A DNA stretch of 64,000 nucleotides from Rufibacter sp. LB8 (lineage in GTDB: Bacteria; Bacteroidota; Bacteroidia; Cytophagales; Hymenobacteraceae), in contig NZ_JADALJ010000001.1 of the NCBI RefSeq assembly GCF_014876185.1, forward strand, positions 1 through 64,000, read 5' to 3'. Under the pieces are notes generated by a model. That model searched no databases. It was not told where the DNA came from and saw only the letters and a program-made list of their open reading frames with translations. Positions 43,172 to 50,761 of the stretch are shown here, piece after piece (position 1 is the stretch's first letter; every line of letters starts with the position of its first letter). The position numbers and the translations under genes are program-made.

Positions 43172-45058
43172 ATGGCAGATATCATCCGTTTATTACCCGA
43201 TTACCTGGCTAACCAAATCGCCGCGGGCGAGGTGGTGCAGCGCCCGGCAAGCGTGGTGAAGGAGTTGTTGGAGAACAGCGTAGACGCGCAGAGTACCAGT
43301 ATTCAACTGATTGTCAAGGACGCCGGCAAGCAGCTGATTCAGGTGGTAGATAATGGTTTGGGCATGACCGAGACCGACGCGCGCATGTGTTTTGAGCGCC
43401 ACGCCACCTCCAAAATCAAGACCACCGAAGATTTATTCCGGATAAAGACCATGGGTTTCAGGGGGGAGGCGATGGCGTCTATTGCGGCCGTGGCGCAGGT
43501 AGAGCTAAAAACCCGCGCCCGCGGCACCGAACTGGGCACGTGCCTAACCATTGAAGGCAACGAAGTGCTGAAACAGGAACCCGTGGCCATGGCCGAAGGC
43601 ACCATTGTCTGCGTGAAGAACCTGTTTTTCAATGTGCCCGCCCGCCGCAACTTCTTGAAAAGCAACCCCGTGGAAATGCGCCATATTCTAGACGAGTTCC
43701 AGCGGGTTGCCTTAGCTAATCCAGAGATGGCGTTCACGCTGTACCAGAACGAGGTGGAGGTGATGAACTTGCCCGCCGGAAAACTGAGCCAGCGCATTGT
43801 GAGCATCTTCGGGAAGGAGTACAAAGAGCAGTTGGCTGCCTGTGAGGAAACCACGCCGTTTCTAACCATCAAAGGGTACGTGGGTAAGCCCGAACATGCC
43901 AAGAAAAGCCGCGGCGAGCAGTTCTTTTTTGTGAACAACCGCTACATCAAAAGCCAGTACCTGAACCACGCAGTGCTCACTGCCTTTGAGGGCCTGTTGC
44001 CCAAAGACAGCTTTCCGTTTTACGTCTTGTTTCTGGAAATAGCGCCTGAAACGATTGACATCAACGTGCACCCCACCAAAACTGAGATTAAGTTTGAGGA
44101 CGAGAAAACAGTCTACGCCATTGTGCGCGCCGCCGTGAAACAGAGCCTGGGTCTGCACAACATCGCGCCGTCGCTGGACTTTGGGGCCGATGTGAACTAC
44201 ATTCCGCTGCAGCCCATGAAGTTTCCGGCGTCTATGGATTTTGATACGTCTTTCACTTCGCCAGCCCGCGCGCCGCAGGCCGGAGGGGAGCCTTCTTATT
44301 CCGGAGGTAGAACCAACGCCGCCAGCGGAAGCAATACGGTTGAAAGTCGTGCCACTGCCGGGAGTAGAGACGAAAGTTATTTCCAGCCCAGCAGTTTACG
44401 GTACGCGCAAGCCTTCGCAGAAAATGATGAAACCGCCAAGTTGTTTACCGACGAAGAAGCGTTTCCGGCCACGTTGGGCAGCATGACGGGCGGTTCCAAA
44501 ACTTTGCAGGTGCATCAGAAGTACATACTGGTGCAGGTGAAATCTGGGCTGATGATGGTGGACCAGCAGGCGGCGCAGGAACGTATTCTCTACGAGAAAT
44601 ACAGCCTTGCATTGGGCAAACGCAGCGGTGCGTCACAGCAATTGTTGTTCCCACAGACCTTGCAGTTGTCGCCCAGTGATTTCTCGCTGGTGATGGAATT
44701 GTCGGAGGAGTTCAGTGCGCTGGGCTTTGTGTTGCATGAATTCGGGCAGAACACCATTGCGGTGAATGGCATTCCGGCGGAGATTCCGCTGCGCGATGAA
44801 CGCGAACTGATTGAAGGCCTGTTAGAGCAATATAAAAACAACCTGAGCACGTTAAAGGTAGACCGACAGGAGAACCTGGCGCGTTCCATGGCTAAACGCG
44901 TGGCCTCGCGGCTCACCGGTCGCCTGGGCGACCAGGAAATGAACGCGCTGGTAGACCAGTTGTTCGCCTGCAAAGTGCCCAATTACACGCCGGGCGGCCA
45001 AAAAACGCTAGTCATTCTGCAGATGGCGCAGTTGCAGGAATTGTTTGGACGTAACTAG
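43172..45058 (+). CDS. mutL: DNA mismatch repair protein MutL
   Basis: 628 residues. Couples MutS mismatch recognition to strand removal. GHKL ATPase motifs are intact ([39 protein letters not shown]). A variable linker (about 350-420) precedes the dimerisation domain. The C-terminal endonuclease motif DQHAx2Ex4E appears as [12 protein letters not shown], with His replaced by Gln; the motif is otherwise kept, and [11 protein letters not shown] follows near the end. It is monocistronic; CP40 copy 24 begins 4 nt after the stop. Confidence 0.97.
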   Translation: MADIIRLLPDYLANQIAAGEVVQRPASVVKELLENSVDAQSTSIQLIVKDAGKQLIQVVDNGLGMTETDARMCFERHATSKIKTTEDLFRIKTMGFRGEAMASIAAVAQVELKTRARGTELGTCLTIEGNEVLKQEPVAMAEGTIVCVKNLFFNVPARRNFLKSNPVEMRHILDEFQRVALANPEMAFTLYQNEVEVMNLPAGKLSQRIVSIFGKEYKEQLAACEETTPFLTIKGYVGKPEHAKKSRGEQFFFVNNRYIKSQYLNHAVLTAFEGLLPKDSFPFYVLFLEIAPETIDINVHPTKTEIKFEDEKTVYAIVRAAVKQSLGLHNIAPSLDFGADVNYIPLQPMKFPASMDFDTSFTSPARAPQAGGEPSYSGGRTNAASGSNTVESRATAGSRDESYFQPSSLRYAQAFAENDETAKLFTDEEAFPATLGSMTGGSKTLQVHQKYILVQVKSGLMMVDQQAAQERILYEKYSLALGKRSGASQQLLFPQTLQLSPSDFSLVMELSEEFSALGFVLHEFGQNTIAVNGIPAEIPLRDERELIEGLLEQYKNNLSTLKVDRQENLARSMAKRVASRLTGRLGDQEMNALVDQLFACKVPNYTPGGQKTLVILQMAQLQELFGRN

Positions 45059-45062
45059 AAAT

Positions 45063-45102
45063 GCGTTTTCGGGCTCGTTTTCAGAAATGAAGGCAAAAAC
45101 AG
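45063..45102. repeat. CP40 palindrome, copy 24
   Basis: Four nt after the mutL stop. GCGTTTTCGGGCTCGTTT left, GAAGGCAAAAACAG right. Confidence 0.83.
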
Positions 45103-45153
45103 AAATTAGGGAAACCGGAAACAGTTTATTGAATTTGACTTAATTCGCCGCCT

Positions 45154-45236
45154 TTGTTGGTGTTCTCACCAACAAACCCTTTTGCAGAAATAAACCTTGT
45201 TTCGGCAATTCTACTTTTTGGCGAGAACACCAACAA
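45154..45236. repeat. REPIN-like element, TTGTTGGTGTTCTC arms
   Basis: Arms 45154-45167 and 45223-45236 are exact 14-bp complements. The left arm extends into its own palindrome (TTGTTGGTG / CACCAACAA). 83 bp in total. Confidence 0.75.
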
Positions 45237-45244
45237 GGGCAAAT

Positions 45245-45284
45245 GCGTTTTTGGCTCCGTTTCTGGAAATGAAGCCAAAAACAG
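45245..45284. repeat. CP40 palindrome, copy 25 (second subtype)
   Basis: GCGTTTTTGGCTCCGTTT left, GAAGCCAAAAACAG right. Confidence 0.85.
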
Positions 45285-45317
45285 AAATTCAGTCCGGCAG
45301 GATAAACAAGTCTATCT

Positions 45318-45417
45318 CACTTTTGTCATCCTGAAAGGATCTTGGTGGCGAACGGCAATGGCGGTTACTTAGAGCTTGACTAGCTTGCCACCGAGATCTT
45401 TTCAAGATGACAAAGTG
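45318..45417. repeat. Long hairpin of the GTCATCCTGA...GGATCT repeat family
   Basis: Arms 45318-45349 and 45387-45417 pair imperfectly over about 30 bp (CACTTTTGTCATCCTGAAAG against its near complement). Half-copies without the second arm lie at 20231-20277 and 22045-22090. Confidence 0.75.
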
Positions 45418-45510
45418 GGGTACGCGCATGTTGAACCAAACGTACTGCCAGGATTAAATCAACCGGAAAAGGGAAAGCACCTTTTCGGTTTAAACCTATA
45501 AAAAGAGACT

Positions 45511-46296
45511 ATGCCTCCTATCACGCCCATGGTGCGTAACCTGTTGATTCTAAACGTGCTGATGTATTTCGCCACGAACAGGTTGTTTGAAGAGAATTTG
45601 TTTTCACTGCATGATATTCGCTCGGACTATTTTAAGCCCTTCCAGTTCGTGACGCACATGTTTATGCATTCGCAGCAGAGTATGATACACTTGTTCAGCA
45701 ACATGTTCAGCTTGTTCATTTTTGGGCCCATGCTGGAGCGTCACTGGGGCGGCAAGCGCTTTCTGACGTTTTATTTGATCACTGGGATAGGGGCCAGCTT
45801 GCTGTATTCAGGCATTAGGTATGTTGAGGTTAGTAATACCTTAGAGTATGCCTCAGCTTTTCTTCAGAACCATGATCCAATTGATTTTAAGCGTTTTTTA
45901 GACTCTGCCGGTGCTAATATTAAGCCTCTGGAGCAATTTTTGGTCGATTTTTATAGAAATCCCACAAATACCGCTGCAATCAATCAAGCTACTGGAATAA
46001 CAAATCAAGTTTCTAATGCCGTCATCAACGGCCAGATGGTGGGCGCCTCGGGGGCGGTATTCGGGATTTTGATGGCCTTTGGCATGCTGTTCCCCAATAC
46101 GGAGTTAATGTTGCTCTTCATTCCGTTCCCCATCAAGGCCAAATATTTCGTACTGCTGTATGGCGCGTATGAACTGTATGCCGGGGTACAGCGGGCACCC
46201 GGCGACAACGTGGCGCACTTCGCGCACATTGGGGGCATGCTCTTCGCGTTTATTCTCCTGAAGCTGTGGGAACGAAACCGCAAAAACTTTTACTAA
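45511..46296 (+). CDS. Rhomboid family intramembrane serine protease, first of a pair
   Basis: 261 residues with six or more membrane helices. Catalytic Ser lies in MVGASGAVFGILMA and His in VAHFAHIGGMLFA; the HLFSNMFSLFIFGPMLE segment is the usual helix 2. A hydrophilic insertion (about residues 108-168, bases 45830-46015) separates the early helices from the catalytic serine and is visibly more AT-rich than the rest. The next rhomboid starts 3 nt after the stop, so the pair is one operon. Confidence 0.92.
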   Translation: MPPITPMVRNLLILNVLMYFATNRLFEENLFSLHDIRSDYFKPFQFVTHMFMHSQQSMIHLFSNMFSLFIFGPMLERHWGGKRFLTFYLITGIGASLLYSGIRYVEVSNTLEYASAFLQNHDPIDFKRFLDSAGANIKPLEQFLVDFYRNPTNTAAINQATGITNQVSNAVINGQMVGASGAVFGILMAFGMLFPNTELMLLFIPFPIKAKYFVLLYGAYELYAGVQRAPGDNVAHFAHIGGMLFAFILLKLWERNRKNFY

Positions 46297-46299
46297 CCT

Positions 46300-47211
46300 A
46301 TGACCAGTATTTTTGACGATATCAAATCGGCGTTCAGCCGGGGGAACAACGCCCTGCACCAGCTCATTTTCATCAATGTGGTGGTGTTTGCCGTGCTGAT
46401 CATTCTGCGCACCATCATGACCTTGAGCGGATCTGGCGCGGCCTTTGACTACCTGATGACCTACCTGAGCATCACGTCTTACCTGCCGTTGTTCCTGTTC
46501 CGGCCCTGGACGCTGTTCACGTATTTCTTTACGCACCTGGAGTTCTTCCATATTCTGTTCAACATGCTCAACCTGTACTGGTTTGGCATGCTGATACGGG
46601 AATACCTGGGCGATAAACGTCTGGTGAATTTATATGTGCTGGGCGGCTTGGCCGGTGGACTTTTCTATTTGCTCACCTACAACACCATTCCGTATTTAGA
46701 GTTGCGCGGAAGCTCGTTTATGATGGGCGCCTCGGGCAGCGTGATTGCCGTGATGGTGGCCGCCGCCACGCTGTTGCCCAACTTCACGTTCAATCTTATT
46801 TTAATTGGTCCGGTTAAAATCAAATACATTGCCGCGGTTATGGTGCTGCTCTCTATTTCTGGGGCCGTGGGCAGCAACGCCGGCGGAAACATTGCTCACT
46901 TGGGCGGTGCTTTTCTGGGTTTCCTCTACATTCAGCAACTGCAGCGCGGCAATGACTGGGGAAGGCCGGTGCAGGCGGTCCTGGGCTTTTTCAGAGGTTT
47001 GTTTAACAAGAAATCGCCGCTAAAGGTGAGCTACAACAACCCCAGCCGACCGTACAGCGCCACCACCAACGCCAGCCCGGCCGCAGCGGGCACCAGCGCC
47101 AACCCTTCCCAAATGGAAATAGACCAGATTCTGGACAAAATCTCCATTTCGGGCTACGAGAGCCTGACCAAGGAAGAAAAACAGAAACTCTTCAAAGCCA
47201 GCCAGAAGTAA
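46300..47211 (+). CDS. Rhomboid family intramembrane serine protease, second of a pair
   Basis: 303 residues. Catalytic Ser in MMGASGSVIAVM and His in GNIAHLGGAFLGF; HILFNMLNLYWFG is the helix-2 motif. A C-terminal soluble tail of about 80 residues has a Ser/Ala/Pro-rich linker and a final motif IDQILDKISISGYESLTKEE found at the end of many Bacteroidota rhomboids. Rhomboids cut membrane-anchored proteins inside the lipid bilayer. Translation is probably coupled to the first gene. Confidence 0.93.
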   Translation: MTSIFDDIKSAFSRGNNALHQLIFINVVVFAVLIILRTIMTLSGSGAAFDYLMTYLSITSYLPLFLFRPWTLFTYFFTHLEFFHILFNMLNLYWFGMLIREYLGDKRLVNLYVLGGLAGGLFYLLTYNTIPYLELRGSSFMMGASGSVIAVMVAAATLLPNFTFNLILIGPVKIKYIAAVMVLLSISGAVGSNAGGNIAHLGGAFLGFLYIQQLQRGNDWGRPVQAVLGFFRGLFNKKSPLKVSYNNPSRPYSATTNASPAAAGTSANPSQMEIDQILDKISISGYESLTKEEKQKLFKASQK

Positions 47212-47249
47212 ATTGTTGATTGCTGATTGTTTGTTCTGGTAGATTTTAA

Positions 47250-47377
47250 TGTAGGGCGTATTGCATACGCCCTGGCGGTGGCCGAGGCAATTACGTTTCA
47301 ATCATAGGAAGTTATAGTTGCATAGCAAGCATTTTTATAAAGGCAAGCGGGTTGGGCGTATGCAATACGCCCCTACA
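47250..47377. repeat. REPIN-like element, TAGGGCGTATTGCATACGCCC arms
   Basis: Each arm (47250-47272 and 47354-47377) is itself palindromic, and the two are inverted copies differing by one G. 128 bp in total. Confidence 0.82.
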
Positions 47378-47400
47378 ATCTGGAATACCGGTAACAAAAA

Positions 47401-47426
47401 ATGCCAGCTTCAGGTGAGGCTGGCAT
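47401..47426. terminator. Bidirectional terminator between rhomboid and SPFH genes
   Basis: Stem ATGCCAGC / GCTGGCAT with A-rich and T-rich flanks. It lies between convergent genes; CP40 copy 26 follows after 17 nt. Confidence 0.75.
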
Positions 47427-47443
47427 TTCTGTTTTATGGGTTT

Positions 47444-47483
47444 CCGTTTTCGGCCTCATTTCTGGAAATGAGCCCGAAAACAG
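47444..47483. repeat. CP40 palindrome, copy 26
   Basis: One nt past the SPFH stop codon. CCGTTTTCGGCCTCATTT left, GAGCCCGAAAACAG right. Confidence 0.85.
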
Positions 47484-47484
47484 C

Positions 47485-48384
47485 TTAGGATTTGCTGGCG
47501 GCGCTGGCTTTCAGCATTTCACCGATGGCCCCTATGCTGCCCAGCGATTCAACGGCAGTGGTTGGGATGAAAATTTTGTTGGCCGGGCCCATGGCTATTT
47601 TCTCCAGCGCCTCGAAGGATTTGTAGGTCAGAACCCGGTCGTCCAGGCCGCCTTCAATCAGGAGTTGGATGCGGCGTTTCTCGGCTTCAGCCACGTCTGA
47701 GATGGCGCGGGCCTCGCCCAGGGCTTGTAACTCCGCGGAGGCGCGTTCGCCTTCGGCACGGAGGATTTTGCTGGTTTTGTCACCTTCGGCCCGCAGGATC
47801 ATGTCTTGTTTGGCGGCTTCGGCCTCTAAGATGGTGGCCCGGCGGTTCCGCTCGGCTTTCATCTGCTTGTCCATGGCTTCCTGAATGTCCAGCGGTGGTT
47901 TAATGTCGATGACCTCCACGCGTTCAATGCGCACGCCCCATTTCTCGGTGGCTTCGTCTAGGGCGGTTCTAATCTCTGCGGAAATTCGTTCACGGCCAGA
48001 CAGAGTTTCATCTAATTCCAGATTGCCAATTATTTGGCGCATGGTGGCGGTGGTGATGTTTCGCACGCCTAAAACGTAGTCAAAAATGCCGTAGGTGGCC
48101 TGCTCGGGGCCTACTACCTGGTAGAACACAATGGTATCAATTAAGACCTGCACGTTATCACGGGTGATTACAGATTGCGGCGGCACGTTGGTCTGCTGAA
48201 TGCGCAGGTCATGGTACACGCGCACGCGGTCCATGAACGGGATGAACAGGTTGAGGCCAGGGTGCATGAGGCGCTGGAACTTCCCGAACCGCTCCACCAC
48301 CGCCACGCGCTGCTGTTGAATGATCCGGATAGACATCATCATCAATAAGATGACAGCGCCAAGAATAATGAGGGGTGTGGTCAT
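47485..48384 (-). CDS. SPFH/stomatin-like membrane protein (QmcA type)
   Basis: 299 residues. One N-terminal hairpin or helix (LIILGAVILLMMMSIRII), then the SPFH domain (VVERFGKFQRLMHPGLNLFIPF onward, about 25-190) and a coiled-coil region rich in Ala/Glu/Arg (190-250, KAERNRRATILEAEAAKQ). Such proteins form ring assemblies that organise membrane microdomains and regulate membrane proteases. The NfeD gene upstream (66-nt gap) is the usual partner. Confidence 0.93.
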   Translation of the reverse strand: MTTPLIILGAVILLMMMSIRIIQQQRVAVVERFGKFQRLMHPGLNLFIPFMDRVRVYHDLRIQQTNVPPQSVITRDNVQVLIDTIVFYQVVGPEQATYGIFDYVLGVRNITTATMRQIIGNLELDETLSGRERISAEIRTALDEATEKWGVRIERVEVIDIKPPLDIQEAMDKQMKAERNRRATILEAEAAKQDMILRAEGDKTSKILRAEGERASAELQALGEARAISDVAEAEKRRIQLLIEGGLDDRVLTYKSFEALEKIAMGPANKIFIPTTAVESLGSIGAIGEMLKASAASKS

Positions 48385-48450
48385 AGGTAGAAAGTATGGT
48401 GAAGGGTGTATGCGTATATAATGAGTAGGATAACAGTGTTTGCTGAAGAT

Positions 48451-48921
48451 TTACACGGCGGTTCCGTGGCCCGGGAACCCCTGGTTGTCGTTTGCCATGG
48501 GTTTCACTTGCAACACGGTGCTGCTCTGGCTCACCACCATGACCTGCTGGCCTGGCTGCAGGTATTCCTGGGCGCTGGCCGACCAAACCTCAGTGCCTAC
48601 TTTGACAAGGCCCAGACGGGTGGGGGTGACGGGTTCCACAATTTCGCCTACGCGGTTGGCCATGGCCTGGGCGGGATCCTGGAAGCCTTTTGCCTGGCGG
48701 GCGCGGGCGGTGAGCGGCTTGGTGAAGAAAATCAACAGCAAGCCCGTAATGCTGGCGGCCATGGGCGGAAGCCAGCTGTTTTCAGGGAAGAGATAGGCCA
48801 GCACGGCGGCTACCAGCGCGGCGATGCCCAGCCAGAGAAAGTAAAAACTGACCGTGAACATTTCGCCCACTATGAGCAGAATGCCGGCTACCAGCCAAAT
48901 CCACCAAGGTTCAAATTCCAT
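48451..48921 (-). CDS. NfeD family protein
   Basis: 156 residues. Three to four hydrophobic segments (about 8-95) are followed by an OB-fold-like C-terminal domain (VGEIVEPVTPTRLGLVKVGTEVWSA shortened family pattern). NfeD proteins pair with SPFH proteins (stopp operons); the SPFH gene lies just downstream on the same strand. Together they probably form a microdomain complex. Confidence 0.9.
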   Translation of the reverse strand: MEFEPWWIWLVAGILLIVGEMFTVSFYFLWLGIAALVAAVLAYLFPENSWLPPMAASITGLLLIFFTKPLTARARQAKGFQDPAQAMANRVGEIVEPVTPTRLGLVKVGTEVWSASAQEYLQPGQQVMVVSQSSTVLQVKPMANDNQGFPGHGTAV

Positions 48922-48992
48922 CGTTTTCAGGGTTATGTGCCTAATATAGCGAAAAGAAAGTGTTTAGGCAAGGCGCTGGGATTTTGAGTGCC

Positions 48993-49132
48993 GTACGGAC
49001 AGGGCTTGACCTGTCCTCTGCGCTGGCTTTGTTTGGTAGTTTGCTCCGGAGGGAAAATGGGGGCTACGTGGGTTTTCATAGCAAGCAGCTTGCTTAAGCT
49101 TCCGCCTGGGACAGGTCGCGACCTGTCCGTAC
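48993..49132. repeat. REPIN-like element, GTACGGACAGG...CCTGTCC arms
   Basis: Self-palindromic arms at 48993-49016 and 49109-49132 in inverted orientation, 140 bp in total. A lone arm of the same family lies at 50371-50400. Confidence 0.8.
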
Positions 49133-49153
49133 AGAGCATGCCGCACCGAGAAT

Positions 49154-49193
49154 GCGTTTTCGGGCTCAATTCCAGAAATGAGCCCGAAAACAG
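49154..49193. repeat. CP40 palindrome, copy 27
   Basis: GCGTTTTCGGGCTCAATT left, GAGCCCGAAAACAGG right. Seven nt from the mdh terminator. Confidence 0.86.
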
Positions 49194-49200
49194 GAAATAA

Positions 49201-49229
49201 AAAAGCCTGACCACGTGGGCCAGGCTTTT
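49201..49229 (-). terminator. Intrinsic terminator of mdh
   Basis: Stem AAAAGCCTG / CAGGCTTTT just past the mdh stop on the minus strand, followed by T-rich sequence (AAATAAA on the plus strand). Confidence 0.78.
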
Positions 49230-49253
49230 CAAACTATCTATTTAAAGCGGTGC

Positions 49254-50192
49254 TTACGCGTTGGCGGGCATGTTGTCTAACACATCCATCACTTCGCGCA
49301 CGGCTTTCTCAGAGGCAGTTAACAAGGCCATTTCGTCTTCGTTCAGTTGTAATTCAATTACTTTCTCCACGCCGTTTTTGCCCAGGATTACCGGTACGCC
49401 AAGGTAGGTGCCGGTGATGCCATATTCGCCTTCCAGCTTGATACATACCGGGAACACGCGCTTCTGGTCACGCACAATGGCTTCTACCATTTGCGCAGCG
49501 GCAGAACCTGGCGCATACCAAGCCGACGTGCCCATCAGTTTCACCAGTTCTCCACCACCGTTCTTGGTGCGGTCTACAATGGCGTCCAATTTAGCAGGAT
49601 CAATCAGTTCGGTTACCGGAATACCGCCTACGGTGGTGTAGCGTGGTAATGGAACCATGGTATCGCCGTGGCCACCCATTAATACTGCTTGAATATCTTT
49701 GGGAGACACATTCAATTCCTCGGCCAGGAAAGCGCGGTAACGGGCGGTGTCTAAGATGCCGGCCATGCCCATTACTTTGGTGCGGGGCAGTTTAGAGGTA
49801 ATGTGCGCGGCGTAGGTCATCACGTCCAGCGGGTTAGACACCACAATGATGATGGCCTCCGGGCTGTGCTTGATCACATTCTCAGTCACAGAACGAACAA
49901 TACCGGCGTTGGTGCTGATCAAATCATCGCGGGTCATGCCGGGCTTGCGCGGTAAACCGGAAGTGATCACCACCACATCTGAGTTCGCGGTGCGGGTGTA
50001 ATCATTGGTCACGCCCACGGTGCGGGTGTCATACAGGTTGATGGGTGATTTCTGCCAGATATCCAAGGCCTTGCCTTCGGCGAACCCTTCTTTGATATCC
50101 ACTAACACTACTTCATTGGCGATTTCGCGGTAAGCCAGCACATCAGCGCACGTGGCGCCTACGTTACCCGCTCCAACAACGGTTACTTTCAT
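49254..50192 (-). CDS. mdh: Malate dehydrogenase (LDH-like, MdhA type III)
   Basis: 312 residues. Oxidises malate to oxaloacetate with NAD in the citric acid cycle. NAD-binding GAGNVGATCA (residues 7-16), substrate Arg in GLPRKPGMTRDD, and catalytic His in MGGHGDTMVPLPRY mark the LDH-like malate dehydrogenase group usual in Bacteroidota. Single gene with its own terminator. Confidence 0.97.
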   Translation of the reverse strand: MKVTVVGAGNVGATCADVLAYREIANEVVLVDIKEGFAEGKALDIWQKSPINLYDTRTVGVTNDYTRTANSDVVVITSGLPRKPGMTRDDLISTNAGIVRSVTENVIKHSPEAIIIVVSNPLDVMTYAAHITSKLPRTKVMGMAGILDTARYRAFLAEELNVSPKDIQAVLMGGHGDTMVPLPRYTTVGGIPVTELIDPAKLDAIVDRTKNGGGELVKLMGTSAWYAPGSAAAQMVEAIVRDQKRVFPVCIKLEGEYGITGTYLGVPVILGKNGVEKVIELQLNEDEMALLTASEKAVREVMDVLDNMPANA

Positions 50193-50302
50193 TTTGTATG
50201 GTTGGTTAGGTGTTTTGAAATTCTACGCGGGTAAAATTAGGCAAATGTGCGTTAGGTAGAAAAGGAAATGCCTGTTTATTGTTGGAGGTCAAGTATAAGC
50301 TT

Positions 50303-50342
50303 CCGTTTTTGGGCCCAATTCTGGAAATGGGGCTGAAAACGG
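50303..50342. repeat. CP40 palindrome, copy 28
   Basis: CCGTTTTTGGGCCCAATT left, GGGGCTGAAAACGG right. Confidence 0.8.
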
Positions 50343-50427
50343 GAAAGGTTGAAATGGCGATTTTGATAATGTAGGGACAGGGCTTGACCTGTCCCACTAC
50401 GCATTGCTTTCATTAACAGGTTGTCAA

Positions 50428-50557
50428 CCTTTGAAGGGGGTAGGGGGATGATGAACTATGCTGATAATTAGCATTTCCGAGAATCATTTTTATTGTGTTT
50501 TAGTTGAGGCAGATGGTTCTATAACCAACTTTGTCATCCCCCTACCCCCTTCAAAGG
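50428..50557. repeat. REPIN-like element with 24-bp perfect inverted arms
   Basis: Arms 50428-50451 and 50534-50557 (outer end CCTTTGAAGGGGGTAGGG) are exact reverse complements around an 82-bp AT-rich centre. Confidence 0.85.
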
Positions 50558-50711
50558 GGGACGAAATGCGTGCTTTCCTGTGTAAATTACCTCAAGGGGA
50601 AAATCCGCGTTTGGCAGGCGCAGGTTAAAAAATATTAAAGCTGACATACATCCTTTGGTGAATGCTCCCTCACCCTAACCCTCTCCCAGAGGGATAGGGG
50701 ATTTAGTTCTT

Positions 50712-50751
50712 GCGTTTTGGGCTTCATTTCCAAAATGGAGGCCGAAAACAG
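50712..50751. repeat. CP40 palindrome, copy 29
   Basis: Ten nt past the tilS stop. GCGTTTTGGGCTTCATTT left, GAGGCCGAAAACAG right. Confidence 0.84.
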
Positions 50752-50761
50752 AAATGACCAA

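Larger units (their letters stand above)
45059..45510. other. Repeat-filled intergenic region between mutL and the rhomboids
   Basis: Contains CP40 (45063-45102), a TTGTTGGTGTTCTC inverted-arm element (45154-45236), CP40 (45245-45284) and a TTTGTCATCCTGAAAGGATC hairpin element (45318-45417). No gene is visible. Confidence 0.75.
50193..50761. other. Repeat-filled intergenic region between mdh and tilS
   Basis: Holds CP40 (50303-50342), a lone GTAGGGACAGG...CCTGTCCC arm (50371-50400), a 130-bp inverted-arm element (50428-50557), a GGTTAGGG-like C-rich stretch near 50672-50705 and CP40 (50712-50751). No gene is visible. Confidence 0.75.

Noticed and set aside
44014-44053. Possible CP40 inside mutL (CCGTTTTACGTCTTGTTT... 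GGAAATAGCGCCTGAAACG)
   Set aside because: Only the centre TTTCTGGAAAT and outer bases match; the arms do not pair, and the encoded [13 protein letters not shown] segment is conserved in MutL proteins generally.
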